Shown: piece after piece, positions 36,134 to 46,804 of the stretch
Numbering within the stretch: position 1 is the stretch's first letter
How the letters are laid out: the number at the start of each line of letters is the position of its first letter
Translations under genes and position numbers: made by a program
Notes under the pieces: generated by a model
Seen by the model: the letters and a program-made list of their open reading frames with translations, nothing else
The model's database searches: none
Told to the model about the DNA's origin: nothing
Origin: Xanthomonas pisi DSM 18956
GTDB lineage: Bacteria > Pseudomonadota > Gammaproteobacteria > Xanthomonadales > Xanthomonadaceae
Direction: 5' to 3'
DNA length: 64,000 nt
Assembly (NCBI RefSeq): GCF_001010415.1
Contig: NZ_JPLE01000032.1
Location: 62,001-126,000 of the forward strand

Positions 36134-38107
36134 ATGCGTCCGATACAAGGGATAGGTGCGTTGCTGCTGCTGGCTTGCAGCGGCGCCGCGATGGCGTTGG
36201 GCTTGGGCGATATCCGGGTGCTGTCCAAGCCCGGGCAGCCATTGGTGGCCGAGATTCCGGTCATCTCCAACGAGCCGGGCGAGCTCGACAACGCACGCGT
36301 GGCGCTGGCATCGGCAACCACCTTTGCGCGCGTTGGGCTGGAGCGGCCGCAAGGTCTGGTCAGCAACCTGCAGTTCCAGTTCGCACAGGACGCGCGCGGG
36401 CGTGCGGTGATCCGCGTGACCAGCAGCCAGCCGGTGGACCAGCCAGCGATCAATTTTCTGATCGAAGTGGAGTGGAGCCAGGGCCGTCTGGTGCGTGAAT
36501 ATGCCGCACTGGTCGACGCGCCCAACACGGCTGCGGCGGTTGCCGAGCCAGCCATCGAGGCGCCGCGTGCCGGCGCCAGCAATACGATTGCACGCGAGCC
36601 AGCGGCGGCTCCGGCGGTGGAACGGTCGGACCGGGCTGCTGGCGCTGCGGCGCCGACTCGGGCCGGCGCAACCGCAACTGCACCCGCACCCGCTGCCACG
36701 CAGGCTGGCGATGCGTTGCCGGCCGTCCGCTCGGGCCAGACCCTGTCGCAAATTGCAGCGGGCCTGGCCCGCTCCAGCGGCCATTCGCTGGATCAGACCA
36801 TGCTGGCGTTGCTGCGGACCAATCCGGATGCCTTCGTCAACGGCAACATCAATCGCCTCAAGCAGGGCGCCGTGTTGCGCACGCCGCAGGAAGACGCGCT
36901 GGCGCAGGTCAATGCGGCCGAAGCGGCGGTGATGGTGCGCGAGCAGGCCGCCCAGTGGCGGCAGGCACGCTCGGCCATTCCGCAACCGGCCGATGCCGGT
37001 GCCGCTGCTGCAGCAATGCCTGCCGCACCGGCTGCGTCCACCGCGGCCGGTAGCGGCGCGCGGCTCGAAATCGCCCCGGCAGTGGCGAGTCAGACCAACA
37101 AGGCCGGCGCCACGTCCGGCACCAGTGCCGAAGGCGAGGGCGAGATGGCGGCCAACCAACAGTTGCAACAGGCCAAGGAAGACATCGCCACCCGCGATGC
37201 GGAATTGCAGGACCTGCGCTCGCGCGTGGCCGACCTGGAAAAGCTCAAGCAGCAGCAGCAAGCCTTGATCGCCATGAAGGACACCGATCTGGCAGCCGCG
37301 CAGAAGCGCCTGGCAGAGGTGCCGCAGGCTGCCCCGCAGGGCGGCGGCTTTCCGCTGTGGTTGATCGGGGCGCTGGTGTTGATCGTGGCGGCTGTGGTCG
37401 CGTGGCTGGCAGCGCGTCGTCGCAAGCCATCGCCGCTGCCGCCGTTGCCGCGCCGCCAGTTCGACTTCGCACCGCCGATCGCTCCGGTGGAGGCTGCCGA
37501 GCAGCACGGCGACCCGCAGGCCACCGAGCCCAGCGAGCACGAGGTGCTGCACGAAACCGAGTTCGAACACGCCAACCTGCGCGAAGACGAGCGCGTCCAC
37601 GACGCGCCCACGCCGCTGTCGGACATGTTGCGGCGCGAGCCGTTGCCGTCCGAACCGGTCGTTGCGGCACCGGTGATCAATAGCGACGAATGGCGTGCAC
37701 TGCGCGCGGCCCCGCCGGCGCCAGTGACAGAGCTCGACCTGGACGACCGGCAATCCGAGCTTGCACAGCAGCCCGAGGTTCCCTCGCAGCAGGTTCAGAC
37801 GCAACACGAGCATGGCGAGCGCCCAGCGCCCGCAACGACGGCCTCCGTCCAGGAGGGCTTGGACTTCGATCATGGGCTGCAGCACCCCGAAGATGTCGAG
37901 CAGGCCTCGGTCGTCCCGGTGGAGTCGCCCACGGCGGTCGGCAACAGGGAGTTCGCCTCGGCAGGACGCGACCGCCTGGAATTGGCGGTTGCCTACATGG
38001 ACCTGGGCGACAAGGACACCGCCCGCGGTCTGTTGCTGGAAGTGGCGGCGACCGGCGACGACGCCACCCGCGCCGAAGCGGCCCAATTGCTGGAACAGCT
38101 GGCGTGA
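36134..38107 (+). CDS. fimV: FimV/HubP-type polar landmark protein
   Basis: About 657 residues. Signal peptide (MRPIQGIGALLLLACSGAAMA), then the FimV N-terminal domain LGLGDIRVLSKPGQPLVAEI, a LysM-like segment (VRSGQTLSQIAAGLARSSGH), and a coiled coil (LQQAKEDIATRDAELQDLRS onward). A membrane helix (FPLWLIGALVLIVAAVVAWL), an acidic cytoplasmic region and the C-terminal FimV domain (ELAVAYMDLGDKDTARGLLL) follow. It organises the pole for type IV pili and twitching. In-frame ATGs also lie at 36104 and 36110; 36134 was preferred because AGGGG precedes it and a possible -10 box lies at 36097. Confidence 0.9.
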   Translation: MRPIQGIGALLLLACSGAAMALGLGDIRVLSKPGQPLVAEIPVISNEPGELDNARVALASATTFARVGLERPQGLVSNLQFQFAQDARGRAVIRVTSSQPVDQPAINFLIEVEWSQGRLVREYAALVDAPNTAAAVAEPAIEAPRAGASNTIAREPAAAPAVERSDRAAGAAAPTRAGATATAPAPAATQAGDALPAVRSGQTLSQIAAGLARSSGHSLDQTMLALLRTNPDAFVNGNINRLKQGAVLRTPQEDALAQVNAAEAAVMVREQAAQWRQARSAIPQPADAGAAAAAMPAAPAASTAAGSGARLEIAPAVASQTNKAGATSGTSAEGEGEMAANQQLQQAKEDIATRDAELQDLRSRVADLEKLKQQQQALIAMKDTDLAAAQKRLAEVPQAAPQGGGFPLWLIGALVLIVAAVVAWLAARRRKPSPLPPLPRRQFDFAPPIAPVEAAEQHGDPQATEPSEHEVLHETEFEHANLREDERVHDAPTPLSDMLRREPLPSEPVVAAPVINSDEWRALRAAPPAPVTELDLDDRQSELAQQPEVPSQQVQTQHEHGERPAPATTASVQEGLDFDHGLQHPEDVEQASVVPVESPTAVGNREFASAGRDRLELAVAYMDLGDKDTARGLLLEVAATGDDATRAEAAQLLEQLA

Positions 38108-38124
38108 GTCCGGCGACGGAGCGC

Positions 38125-38487
38125 ATGGCGGTGCGCGAGCGCCGGATCGATTATGTGGAGTTCGCGTCCATCGATCCCGATGCCAGCCGGGCCTTCTTCG
38201 AGACCGTGTTCGGCTGGCAGTTCCAGGCCTATGGCCCGGATTACCTGGCCTTCAACGATGGCCGGCTGGACGGGGGCTTTTATCGCGCCACGGTACCCGT
38301 CCCGGCAGAAGGTGGACCGTTGGTGGTGCTGTATGCCGACGACCTGCAACACATGCTGGAACGCGTGCGCGCGGCAGGCGGCGAGATCGTCAAGCCCATC
38401 TTCGGCTTTCCCGGTGGCAGCCGGTTTCATTTTCGCGAGCCGGGCGGCAGCACGCTGGCGGTGTGGTCCGAGCGCGCTGCGGCCTGA
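38125..38487 (+). CDS. VOC-superfamily (glyoxalase/dioxygenase-fold) protein
   Basis: 120 residues, a single vicinal-oxygen-chelate domain: RRIDYVEFASIDPDASRAFF at the start, then a second beta-alpha module ending HFREPGGSTLAVWSE. The C-terminal Glu in FREPGG is the usual metal ligand; the first module lacks an obvious His ligand. The substrate is unknown. The ATG at 38125 has GGAG 3 nt upstream; a GTG at 38104 that overlaps the fimV stop (GTGA) is an equally plausible start and would add 7 residues. Confidence 0.8.
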   Translation: MAVRERRIDYVEFASIDPDASRAFFETVFGWQFQAYGPDYLAFNDGRLDGGFYRATVPVPAEGGPLVVLYADDLQHMLERVRAAGGEIVKPIFGFPGGSRFHFREPGGSTLAVWSERAAA

Positions 38488-38660
38488 GGCCAACGGTCGA
38501 TGACGTATTGCCGGCAGGCGTTGTCGGCATCTTGTTCGCCGGCTGTACCATGCACCCGCAGCATGCCTCGTGCGCTGTCGGCGCCGCTGCTCGATGACGC
38601 ACTGCGGTTTGCGACGTTCGATGCAGACGCTTCACCGATTCAATCAACAGGCAGGTACCG

Positions 38661-39434
38661 ATGCGTTACGCGCTGGGCGTGGAGTACGACGGCAGCGAGT
38701 TTCAGGGCTGGCAGCAGTTGGGTGAGCACGGCGGGCCGAGCGTGCAGGCCAGCTTGCAGGCGGCATTGTCCTCGGTCGCCGATGCGCCGATCCAGGTGGT
38801 CTGCGCCGGTCGTACCGATGCCGGCGTCCATGGCGAATGTCAGGTGGTGCATTTTGACAGCGACGCGCTGCGGCAACCGCGTGGCTGGATGCTGGGCACC
38901 ACCGCGCGGCTGCCGCCGTCGATCGCGGTACGCTGGTGCGTGCCGGCCGCGGCCGATTTTCATGCGCGTTTTTCCGCGCGCGCGCGCCGCTATCGCTACC
39001 GCCTGCTGAACCGGCAGATCCGCCCGGCCCTGTATCGGCAGACGCTAAGCTGGGAGCGTCGGCCGCTCGATGCCGAGGCCATGCACACCGCCGCGCAGGC
39101 CTTGTTGGGCGAAAACGACTTCAGCGCGTTCCGCAGCGTGCAATGCCAGGCCCTGCATGCGCGCCGCAACCTGCAGGCCATCACCGTGCAGCGCATCGGC
39201 GAGGTGGTGGAGGTGCAGGTACAGGCCAATGCATTCCTTCATCACATGGTGCGGAATATTGTGGGCTCGCTGATGTTGGTCGGTACCGGCGAGCAGCCGA
39301 TCGACTGGATCGCGACGTTGCTCGCCGGGCGCGACCGCACGGTCGCCGGGCCGACAGCGCCGCCACAAGGCCTGGTCTTTATCGGGCCTCTGTATCCTGC
39401 AGAGTGGCATCTGCCTGCCGAGGTGACCCAATGA
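38661..39434 (+). CDS. truA: tRNA pseudouridine(38-40) synthase
   Basis: 257 residues. The catalytic aspartate Asp53 lies in [27 protein letters not shown] and the C-terminal [14 protein letters not shown] motif are TruA-specific. It modifies the anticodon stem of many tRNAs in the cytoplasm. Its stop overlaps the trpF start as ATGA. Confidence 0.97.
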   Translation: MRYALGVEYDGSEFQGWQQLGEHGGPSVQASLQAALSSVADAPIQVVCAGRTDAGVHGECQVVHFDSDALRQPRGWMLGTTARLPPSIAVRWCVPAAADFHARFSARARRYRYRLLNRQIRPALYRQTLSWERRPLDAEAMHTAAQALLGENDFSAFRSVQCQALHARRNLQAITVQRIGEVVEVQVQANAFLHHMVRNIVGSLMLVGTGEQPIDWIATLLAGRDRTVAGPTAPPQGLVFIGPLYPAEWHLPAEVTQ

Positions 39435-40099
39435 ATCGATCGCTGTACCGCACCCGTATCAAGTTCTGTGGCATGACCCGCGCCGGTGACATCCGATTGG
39501 CCGGGGAGCTGGGTGTGGACGCGGTGGGTTTCATCTTTGCGCACGGCAGTCCGCGCCGCGTGGCGCCGGCCGAGGCGCGCGCGATGCGCCAGGCCACCGC
39601 GCCGATGGTCGATGTGGTCGCGCTGTTCCGCAACAATTCCAAGGAAGAAGTGCGCGAAGTGGTGCGCACCGTGCGCCCGACGCTGCTGCAATTCCACGGC
39701 GAGGAAGACGACGCGTTCTGTCGCAGCTTCAATCTGCCCTACCTCAAGGCGGTGCCGATGGGCAGCGCCGGGGTCAATGGCGAGGACGCAAACGCACGCA
39801 CCTTGCAGTTGGCCTATCCCAACACCGCCGGCTTCCTGTTCGACAGTCACGCGCCTGGCGCAGGCGGCGGCACTGGCAAGACCTTCGACTGGTCGCGCCT
39901 GCCCACCGGCCTGCATCGCCCGTTCCTGCTTGCCGGTGGCATCACCGCCGACAACGTGTTCGACGCGATCGTCGCCACGCTGCCGTGGGGGGTGGACGTG
40001 TCCAGCGGGGTGGAGCTTGCGCCCGGCATCAAGGACGGCCACAAGATGCGCAAGTTCGTCGAAGAAGTACGCCGGGCCGATTGCCACGAGATGTCGTGA
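39431..40099 (+). CDS. trpF: Phosphoribosylanthranilate isomerase
   Basis: 222 residues, TIM barrel. Third step of tryptophan synthesis after anthranilate. [19 protein letters not shown] has the general-base Cys13; the general-acid Asp lies in [21 protein letters not shown], and [12 protein letters not shown] and [10 protein letters not shown] form the phosphate site. It is fused to truA by a 4-nt overlap and precedes the trpI/trpBA cluster. Confidence 0.97.
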   Translation: MNRSLYRTRIKFCGMTRAGDIRLAGELGVDAVGFIFAHGSPRRVAPAEARAMRQATAPMVDVVALFRNNSKEEVREVVRTVRPTLLQFHGEEDDAFCRSFNLPYLKAVPMGSAGVNGEDANARTLQLAYPNTAGFLFDSHAPGAGGGTGKTFDWSRLPTGLHRPFLLAGGITADNVFDAIVATLPWGVDVSSGVELAPGIKDGHKMRKFVEEVRRADCHEMS

Positions 40100-40501
40100 G
40101 GTTGCGGATCGGGGTAGTGGGATTGGCGATTGGCAAGAGCGGGTTTGCTGCGGCGGTGTGATTGGTTGAGGACCGCTGCCGGTGGACCGCGCTTGTCGAC
40201 AGGGTTTTGTCTGCGGTCGCAAGCACTCGCAGCGACTTCTTCACTCATTTGCCGCACTGCGTCTTTTGTCCCTTGGTCCATTGCGCAGCCAGGTTCGTGC
40301 TGTAACGCATCCGGTTGTCTTCAATGCCGTTAAACCTGTTGCGCGCACCGTCGGACGGGCGCGGCGGGTGTTCGTTGCGGCATGTCACAGGCATGCTCCC
40401 CGGTTCCAGGCGCGTCCCCATCCCCATCCACTCGAAGACGCGTTTACGGCCCGTCAGCTGCGCTTGAGCGCTGTTTGACGATGCCGGTGCGCGATGCAAG
40501 C
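40100..40501. other. 402-bp intergenic region between convergent trpF and trpI
   Basis: No gene is supported. A minus-strand 21-codon frame (MRYSTNLAAQWTKGQKTQCGK, ending near 40245) exists, but nothing else argues that it is expressed. No strong hairpin with a T-run was found. Confidence 0.5.
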
Positions 40502-41419
40502 TCAGGTGCCTCGCGTATCCGGCGTGTATTGATCCTTCTCCAATGCATCGCCCAGCCAGCCGGCAAGGCGTTCGATGCGTGGGTCTGGATTGCGCCTGGC
40601 GGCGCACAGCACCCAGCGGCCGCGTGTGGCGGAAAATCCCCATGGTGCCAGCAGGCGTCCGGCGGCCAGATCCGCGGCAACCAGTGGGTAGGGGGCGATT
40701 GCGACTCCCAGGCCGGCAGCCGCAGCTTCCAGCAGGTACACCAGATGCTCGAACTCGGTCCCGAAGCGCAGCGCGTCGGGTGCCACGCGATGTGCCTGTG
40801 CCCATTCCGGCCAGGCCTGCGGACGTGAGCGGGTGTGCAGCAAACGGTGATCGTGCAGGACCCCTGGGGGTTTTCCGTCGATCTGAAGGGCGCTCGCCAG
40901 CTGCGGATTCAGCACCGGGCCAATCCATTCCACGCCCAGCTCGTGCACCTGCCATTCGCCGGGCCACGGCGGGGTGTCCAGCAGCAAGGCCGCGTCCAGG
41001 CCGTCCAGATCCGGGCCTGGCGGTTGTTCGCTGGCCGACAGGTGCAGGCGCAGGTCGGGCAGGTCGCGCTGCAGCAGGCCAAGCCGCGGAATGACCCAGC
41101 GCGCCAGCAGGCTGCCGGAGCAGCCCAGTACCAGCGGCGCCTCGCTGGCCGGGTGGCGTAACGCGGCCCAGGTATCGGCGATCACTGCGAAGCCTTCGCC
41201 GGTCGCATCGCGCAAGCGGGTACCGGCAGCCGTCAGCACAAGGCCGCGACCCTGGCGCGCGAACAACGCCGCGCCCAGGGCCTGCTCCAGCGAGCGGACG
41301 TGGCGGCTGATGGCGCCATGGGTGACATGCAGTTCCTGCGCGGCGCGGCTGACGCTTTGCAGGCGTGCGGCGGCTTCGAAGGCGCGTAACGCCGCCAGTG
41401 GTGGAAGGACGGTACTCAT
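40502..41419 (-). CDS. trpI: LysR-family regulator, probably TrpI
   Basis: 305 residues. N-terminal winged helix (about 5-65: [40 protein letters not shown], in two parts), followed by a periplasmic-binding-like co-inducer domain with [33 protein letters not shown] is typical of the GcvA/TrpI/AmpR subgroup. It is transcribed divergently from trpB with ~107 bp between, the arrangement in which TrpI activates trpBA in Pseudomonas in response to indoleglycerol phosphate. Assignment rests on this context plus subgroup. Confidence 0.85.
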   Translation of the reverse strand: MSTVLPPLAALRAFEAAARLQSVSRAAQELHVTHGAISRHVRSLEQALGAALFARQGRGLVLTAAGTRLRDATGEGFAVIADTWAALRHPASEAPLVLGCSGSLLARWVIPRLGLLQRDLPDLRLHLSASEQPPGPDLDGLDAALLLDTPPWPGEWQVHELGVEWIGPVLNPQLASALQIDGKPPGVLHDHRLLHTRSRPQAWPEWAQAHRVAPDALRFGTEFEHLVYLLEAAAAGLGVAIAPYPLVAADLAAGRLLAPWGFSATRGRWVLCAARRNPDPRIERLAGWLGDALEKDQYTPDTRGT

Positions 41420-41526
41420 GTGTGAGTCCAGGTCACAGGTTGCGGCAATCTTATCGATTTATCGCGGTGCCTGGCTGCGGTAAGGTGGCGGCTTCGCGTA
41501 TGACCGCATTGCTGCAGAGGATCTCC
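41420..41526. promoter_or_regulatory. Divergent trpI-trpB control region
   Basis: 107 bp that should contain both promoters and the LysR-type operator. A small palindrome TTGC-G-GCAA (41440-41448) and the repeat TTATCGATTTATCG downstream of it are candidates for the operator, but neither is a proven TrpI site. Confidence 0.4.
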
Positions 41527-42744
41527 ATGTCGGCCCAGCCCATCAGTGACTTTTACGCCTATCCGGATGCTGCCGGCCATTTCGGCAAGTTCGGTGGCCG
41601 GTTTGTCGCCGAAACCTTGATCGGCCCGCTGCAGGAACTGTCTGCCGCCTACGATCAGGCGCGGCAGGACCCGTCGTTCATCGCCGAATACGACAAAGAC
41701 CTCAAGCATTACGTCGGCCGGCCCAGCCCGATCTATCACGCCGAGCGGCTCAGCCGCGAAGTGGGCGGGGCGCAGATCCTGCTCAAGCGCGAAGACTTGA
41801 ACCACACCGGCGCGCACAAGATCAACAACACCATCGGCCAGGCGCTGCTGGCCAGCCGCATGGGCAAGACCCGCATCATTGCCGAGACCGGTGCCGGCCA
41901 GCACGGCGTGGCCAGCGCCACGGTGGCGGCGCGGCTGGGCCTGGAATGCGTGGTCTACATGGGCGCCACCGATATCGAACGGCAGAAGATCAACGTCTAC
42001 CGGATGCAGCTGCTGGGCGCGAAAGTGGTTCCGGTAACGTCCGGCTCGGCCACGCTCAAGGATGCGCTCAACGAAGCGATGCGCGACTGGGTCACCAATG
42101 TGCGCGACACCTTCTACATCATCGGCACGGTGGCCGGCCCGGACCCGTATCCGCGCATGGTGCGCGACTTCAACGCGATCGTGGGCCGCGAGGCACGCGA
42201 GCAGATGCTGCAGGACTATGGCCGGCTGCCGGATGCGATCAGCGCCTGTGTCGGTGGCGGCAGCAATGCCATCGGCCTGTTCCACGCCTTCCTCAACGAC
42301 CCCGGCGTCAAGATCTATGGCGCCGAAGCCGCCGGCGACGGCATCGCCACCGGCCGCCATGCCGCGTCCATCGCCGCCGGCCGCCCTGGCGTGCTGCACG
42401 GCAACCGCACCTATGTGATCTGCGACGACGACGGCCAGATCACCGAGACCCATTCGATCTCCGCCGGCCTGGATTACCCCGGCGTCGGGCCCGAGCACGC
42501 GTTCCTGTCCGACAGCGGCCGGGCGGTGTATCAGGGCATCACCGATGACGAGGCGATGGCGGCGTTTCATCTTCTGGCGCACACCGAGGGCATTCTCGCG
42601 GCGCTGGAATCCAGTCACGCGGTGGCGCAGTCGATCAAGCTGGCGCGCGAGCTGCCCAGGGACGCGCTGATCCTGTGCAACCTGTCCGGGCGTGGCGACA
42701 AGGACGTCCACACCATCGCAGCACGCGAAGGCATGGTGCTGTGA
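41527..42744 (+). CDS. trpB: Tryptophan synthase beta chain
   Basis: 405 residues. PLP-dependent condensation of indole with serine. The PLP lysine Lys98 is in [18 protein letters not shown]; the catalytic Glu in [11 protein letters not shown] and the phosphate-binding GGGSNAIG loop are all present. AGAGGA is 7 nt before the ATG at 41527; the longer frame continues into the divergent regulator. The stop shares a base with the next gene start (TGATG). Confidence 0.98.
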   Translation: MSAQPISDFYAYPDAAGHFGKFGGRFVAETLIGPLQELSAAYDQARQDPSFIAEYDKDLKHYVGRPSPIYHAERLSREVGGAQILLKREDLNHTGAHKINNTIGQALLASRMGKTRIIAETGAGQHGVASATVAARLGLECVVYMGATDIERQKINVYRMQLLGAKVVPVTSGSATLKDALNEAMRDWVTNVRDTFYIIGTVAGPDPYPRMVRDFNAIVGREAREQMLQDYGRLPDAISACVGGGSNAIGLFHAFLNDPGVKIYGAEAAGDGIATGRHAASIAAGRPGVLHGNRTYVICDDDGQITETHSISAGLDYPGVGPEHAFLSDSGRAVYQGITDDEAMAAFHLLAHTEGILAALESSHAVAQSIKLARELPRDALILCNLSGRGDKDVHTIAAREGMVL

Positions 42745-43259
42745 TGGCAGCGCAGATGCGCATGCTGGGCAGCGGTGCGGCACTGTTGTGCATGTCTGCG
42801 CTCGCCCTGGCCGCGGCGCCTGCGCCCGAGCTGGATCGCAGCGGTGCCGTGCGGGTCGGTCAGCGCTTCAGTGAGCTGCAGACGCGCGCCCGCTGGGTAT
42901 CTCTCAATGTGGGGCCGTTGGGGCCCTGCGGCTATGTGGAGGCGGGGCTGCTACCCGAAGCAGTGTCGATGATGGTCGAAGACGATCGCATCGTCCGGTT
43001 CGACGTCAGCGACCGAGGCGCGGTGGGGCCGTTCGGCATCCGGGTGGGCGACAGCGAAGCTGCCGCGCGGGCGCGCCTGCCGTCGGGCTACAGCGTCCAG
43101 CCGCATAAGTACGGCCGCGACGGCGGCAACGATCTTTATCTGACTTGGCGCGACCCGCAAGGCGAGTTCGCCGTCCGTTACGAAACCGGAGAAGGCACTG
43201 TGACATCGATGTACTGGGGAAGCTGGGATGCCGTGCAGTTGGTGGAGGGTTGCGCATGA
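42744..43259 (+). CDS. Uncharacterised exported protein between trpB and trpA
   Basis: 171 residues. Signal-peptide-like N-terminus (MLGSGAALLCMSALALAAAP), then a compact domain with RVGQRFSELQTRARW, a repeated IRVGDSEAAARARLPSGYS pattern and YLTWRDPQGEFAVRY. Two cysteines remain in the mature part (GPCGYVE, VEGCA). No family was recognised; the two G-x-R/V-G-x-S/R-x-x-E/A modules look like an internal repeat. It starts on TGATG with trpB and ends on ATGA with trpA, so it is co-translated with the enzyme subunits although predicted to leave the cytoplasm. Confidence 0.8.
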   Translation: MAAQMRMLGSGAALLCMSALALAAAPAPELDRSGAVRVGQRFSELQTRARWVSLNVGPLGPCGYVEAGLLPEAVSMMVEDDRIVRFDVSDRGAVGPFGIRVGDSEAAARARLPSGYSVQPHKYGRDGGNDLYLTWRDPQGEFAVRYETGEGTVTSMYWGSWDAVQLVEGCA

Positions 43260-44077
43260 GCCGCGCGCCAGACCGTATCGCCACGCGTTTTGAGGTCCTG
43301 CGTCAGGCCGGCCGCAAGGCACTGATCCCCTTCATCACCGCCGGCGACCCGTCGCTGGAGGCCACCGTGCCGGTGATGCACGCGTTGGTGCGCGCCGGTG
43401 CTGACGTGATCGAACTGGGTGTGCCGTTTTCCGACCCGATGGCAGACGGCCCTACCATCCAGCGCAGCTCCGAGCGCGCGCTGAGCCGTGGCGCCGGCCT
43501 GGCCTACGTGCTGGAGGCGGTGCACGAATTCCGCCGCGAAGACGCCACCACCCCGGTGGTGCTGATGGGCTATCTCAACCCGGTCGAGATCCACGGCACG
43601 CGGCGCTTTGCCGAAGCCGCAGTGGCTGCTGGCGTGGATGGCCTGCTGCTGGTGGACCTGCCGCCGGAAGAGGCCGACGAGACCCGCGCCATCTTTACCG
43701 AGGTCGGGCTGGCGCTGATCGCGCTGGCCTCGCCGACCACCAGCGAGCAGCGGCTGGACATGCTGTGCAGCACCGCGCAGGGCTACCTGTACTACGTCAG
43801 CTTTGCCGGCGTGACCGGCGCCTCGAACCTGCTCGATACGCATGCTGCCAGCGACCGCCTGCGCCAGCTGCGTCAACGCGCCGGCGCACCGGTGGTGGCA
43901 GGATTTGGCATCAAGGACGCTGCCAGTGCCGCCGCAATGGCGGTCGATGCGGATGGTGTCGTTGTCGGCAGCGCCCTGGTCGCGGCGCTGGCCGACGCCA
44001 CCGACGTGCGCACTGCGCGCGAATGCGCCGAAGCTTTTCTGACGCCGCTGCGCCAGGCGCTGGATAAGAAGGGCTAG
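43256..44077 (+). CDS. trpA: Tryptophan synthase alpha chain
   Basis: 273 residues. Cleaves indole-3-glycerol phosphate to indole and glyceraldehyde-3-phosphate. Catalytic Glu53 and Asp64 lie in VIELGVPFSDPMADGPTIQR; GVTGAS and GFGIKDAAS bind phosphate. It overlaps the upstream exported-protein gene by ATGA. Confidence 0.98.
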   Translation: MSRAPDRIATRFEVLRQAGRKALIPFITAGDPSLEATVPVMHALVRAGADVIELGVPFSDPMADGPTIQRSSERALSRGAGLAYVLEAVHEFRREDATTPVVLMGYLNPVEIHGTRRFAEAAVAAGVDGLLLVDLPPEEADETRAIFTEVGLALIALASPTTSEQRLDMLCSTAQGYLYYVSFAGVTGASNLLDTHAASDRLRQLRQRAGAPVVAGFGIKDAASAAAMAVDADGVVVGSALVAALADATDVRTARECAEAFLTPLRQALDKKG

Positions 44078-44133
44078 GGCAAGGCCCGTTTTCCGGCTGC
44101 GATGGGCTGTGTGGATCGCCCGGCGCGAGCGAT

Positions 44134-44180
44134 GCCCCCCTCCGCCCTTCGGGCACCTTCCCCCGCAGGCGGGGGAAGGC
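44134..44180. repeat. Intergenic hairpin repeat upstream of accD, element 1
   Basis: CCGCCCTTCGGGC hairpin followed by CTTCCCCCGC/GCGGGGGAAG arms. Same layout as the element at 16973-17020. Confidence 0.65.
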
Positions 44181-44204
44181 AGGTAGGCCACTGTTGCGCT
44201 GAAG

Positions 44205-44285
44205 CCCCTCTCCCGCGCGCAGGAGGAGGCAGCCGACCGTGAAGCCCTTCTCGCGCGCGCGGGAGAGGGGTTGGGGTGAGGGCAC
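44205..44285. repeat. Intergenic hairpin repeat upstream of accD, element 2
   Basis: CCCCTCTCCCGCGCGC at 44205-44220 pairs perfectly with GCGCGCGGGAGAGGGG at 44255-44270. It is followed by TTGGGGTGAGGG, the inverse of the motif at 501-513 and 640-651. Confidence 0.75.
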
Positions 44286-44457
44286 CGGACACTGGCAAAG
44301 CCCCCGCGCACCCAATAAGCAGCGCACCTGGCCACCCTCCCAACTGACGCCCCACGTCCACATTCACCCGCCGCGCTACCTGGGCCTTCGCGCAGCGCGT
44401 TAGACTGTCGCCCCTCTGCGGCTCGCATCGCCGCCCTGCATGGATTGTCATACACGC

Positions 44458-45341
44458 ATGAGTTGGCTCAGCAAATTGATGCCCTCCGGCATCCGCACCG
44501 AGAACACCCCGGCCAAGAAGCGCAGCGTTCCCGAGGGTCTGTGGGAAAAGTGCAGCAACTGCGGCAGCGCGCTATACGGCCCGGAGCTTGAGGAGAACCT
44601 GGAGGTGTGTCCGAAGTGTGACCACCACATGGCCATTCGCGCGCGCGCGCGCCTGAACTCGCTGTTCGACCCGGAAACCGCGACCACCGAGATCGCCGCG
44701 CAGCTGGGCCCGGTCGACGTGCTCAAGTTCAAGGACCAGAAGCGCTACGGCGAGCGCATCAAGGCCAGTCAGAAGGCCAGCGGCGAATACGACGCGCTGA
44801 TCGCCATGCGCGGCACGCTCAAGGGGAACCCGCTGGTCGCTGCCGCCTTCGATTTCGCCTTCATGGGCGGCTCGATGGGGTCGGTGGTCGGCGAGCGCTT
44901 TGCGCGTGCGGCCGAGGTGGCGTTGGAAGTGGGCTGCCCGTTCGTGTGCTTCTCCGCCAGCGGCGGTGCGCGCATGCAGGAAGGCCTGTTCTCGCTGATG
45001 CAGATGGCCAAGACCTCCGCAGCGCTCGGTCGCCTGCGCGAAGCCGGCCTGCCGTACATCTCGGTGCTGACCCATCCTACGACCGGTGGCGTGTCTGCAT
45101 CGTTTGCCATGCTGGGCGACATCAACATCGCCGAGCCGCATGCGTTGATCGGCTTCGCGGGCCCGCGCGTGATCGAGCAGACCGTACGCGAAACCTTGCC
45201 GGAAGGCTTCCAGCGTTCGGAATTCCTGCTCGATCACGGCGCCATCGACCAGATCTGCGACCGTCGCGAAATGCGCGACCGCATTGCCGAACTGACCACG
45301 ATGATGATGCGTCAGCCGCATCCGCAGGACGCTGACGCCGC

Positions 45342-45345
<4 letters not shown>
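44458..45345 (+). CDS. accD: Acetyl-CoA carboxylase carboxyltransferase beta subunit
   Basis: 295 residues. First committed step of fatty-acid synthesis (malonyl-CoA). N-terminal zinc ribbon Cys32/Cys35/Cys51/Cys54 ([15 protein letters not shown]...EVCPKC), then the crotonase-like carboxyltransferase domain with [19 protein letters not shown] and [15 protein letters not shown]. Start [13 protein letters not shown] is the family norm. Overlaps glmM by ATGA. Confidence 0.98.
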
Positions 45346-46677
<1,332 letters not shown>

Positions 46678-46691
<14 letters not shown>

Positions 46692-46767
46692 GTCGCTGAT
46701 CATTGGCGTCTGCGTCGTGGTTGCCAAGGCCGCGACGTTCTATCTGTTGTATCGCCTGCTGATCTGA
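46678..46767 (+). CDS. Candidate 29-residue single-helix membrane peptide
   Basis: A GTG-initiated frame overlapping the last 14 nt of glmM encodes [20 protein letters not shown] followed by FYLLYRLLI. The start has GGAG with 6-nt spacing (46668-46671). The layout, basic N-terminus plus one hydrophobic span, is typical of bacterial small membrane proteins. It is too short for normal gene calling and no homologue is known to me, so it could be chance. Confidence 0.4.
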
Positions 46768-46804
46768 TCGGCAGGCCTTCTCTCACTTCGACCAAGACAT
46801 TCGT

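Larger units (their letters stand above)
44078..44457. other. 380-bp intergenic region with stacked hairpin repeats
   Basis: Occupied largely by two hairpin repeats (44134-44180 and 44205-44285). It may terminate the trp transcript and insulate accD. No gene seen. Confidence 0.6.
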
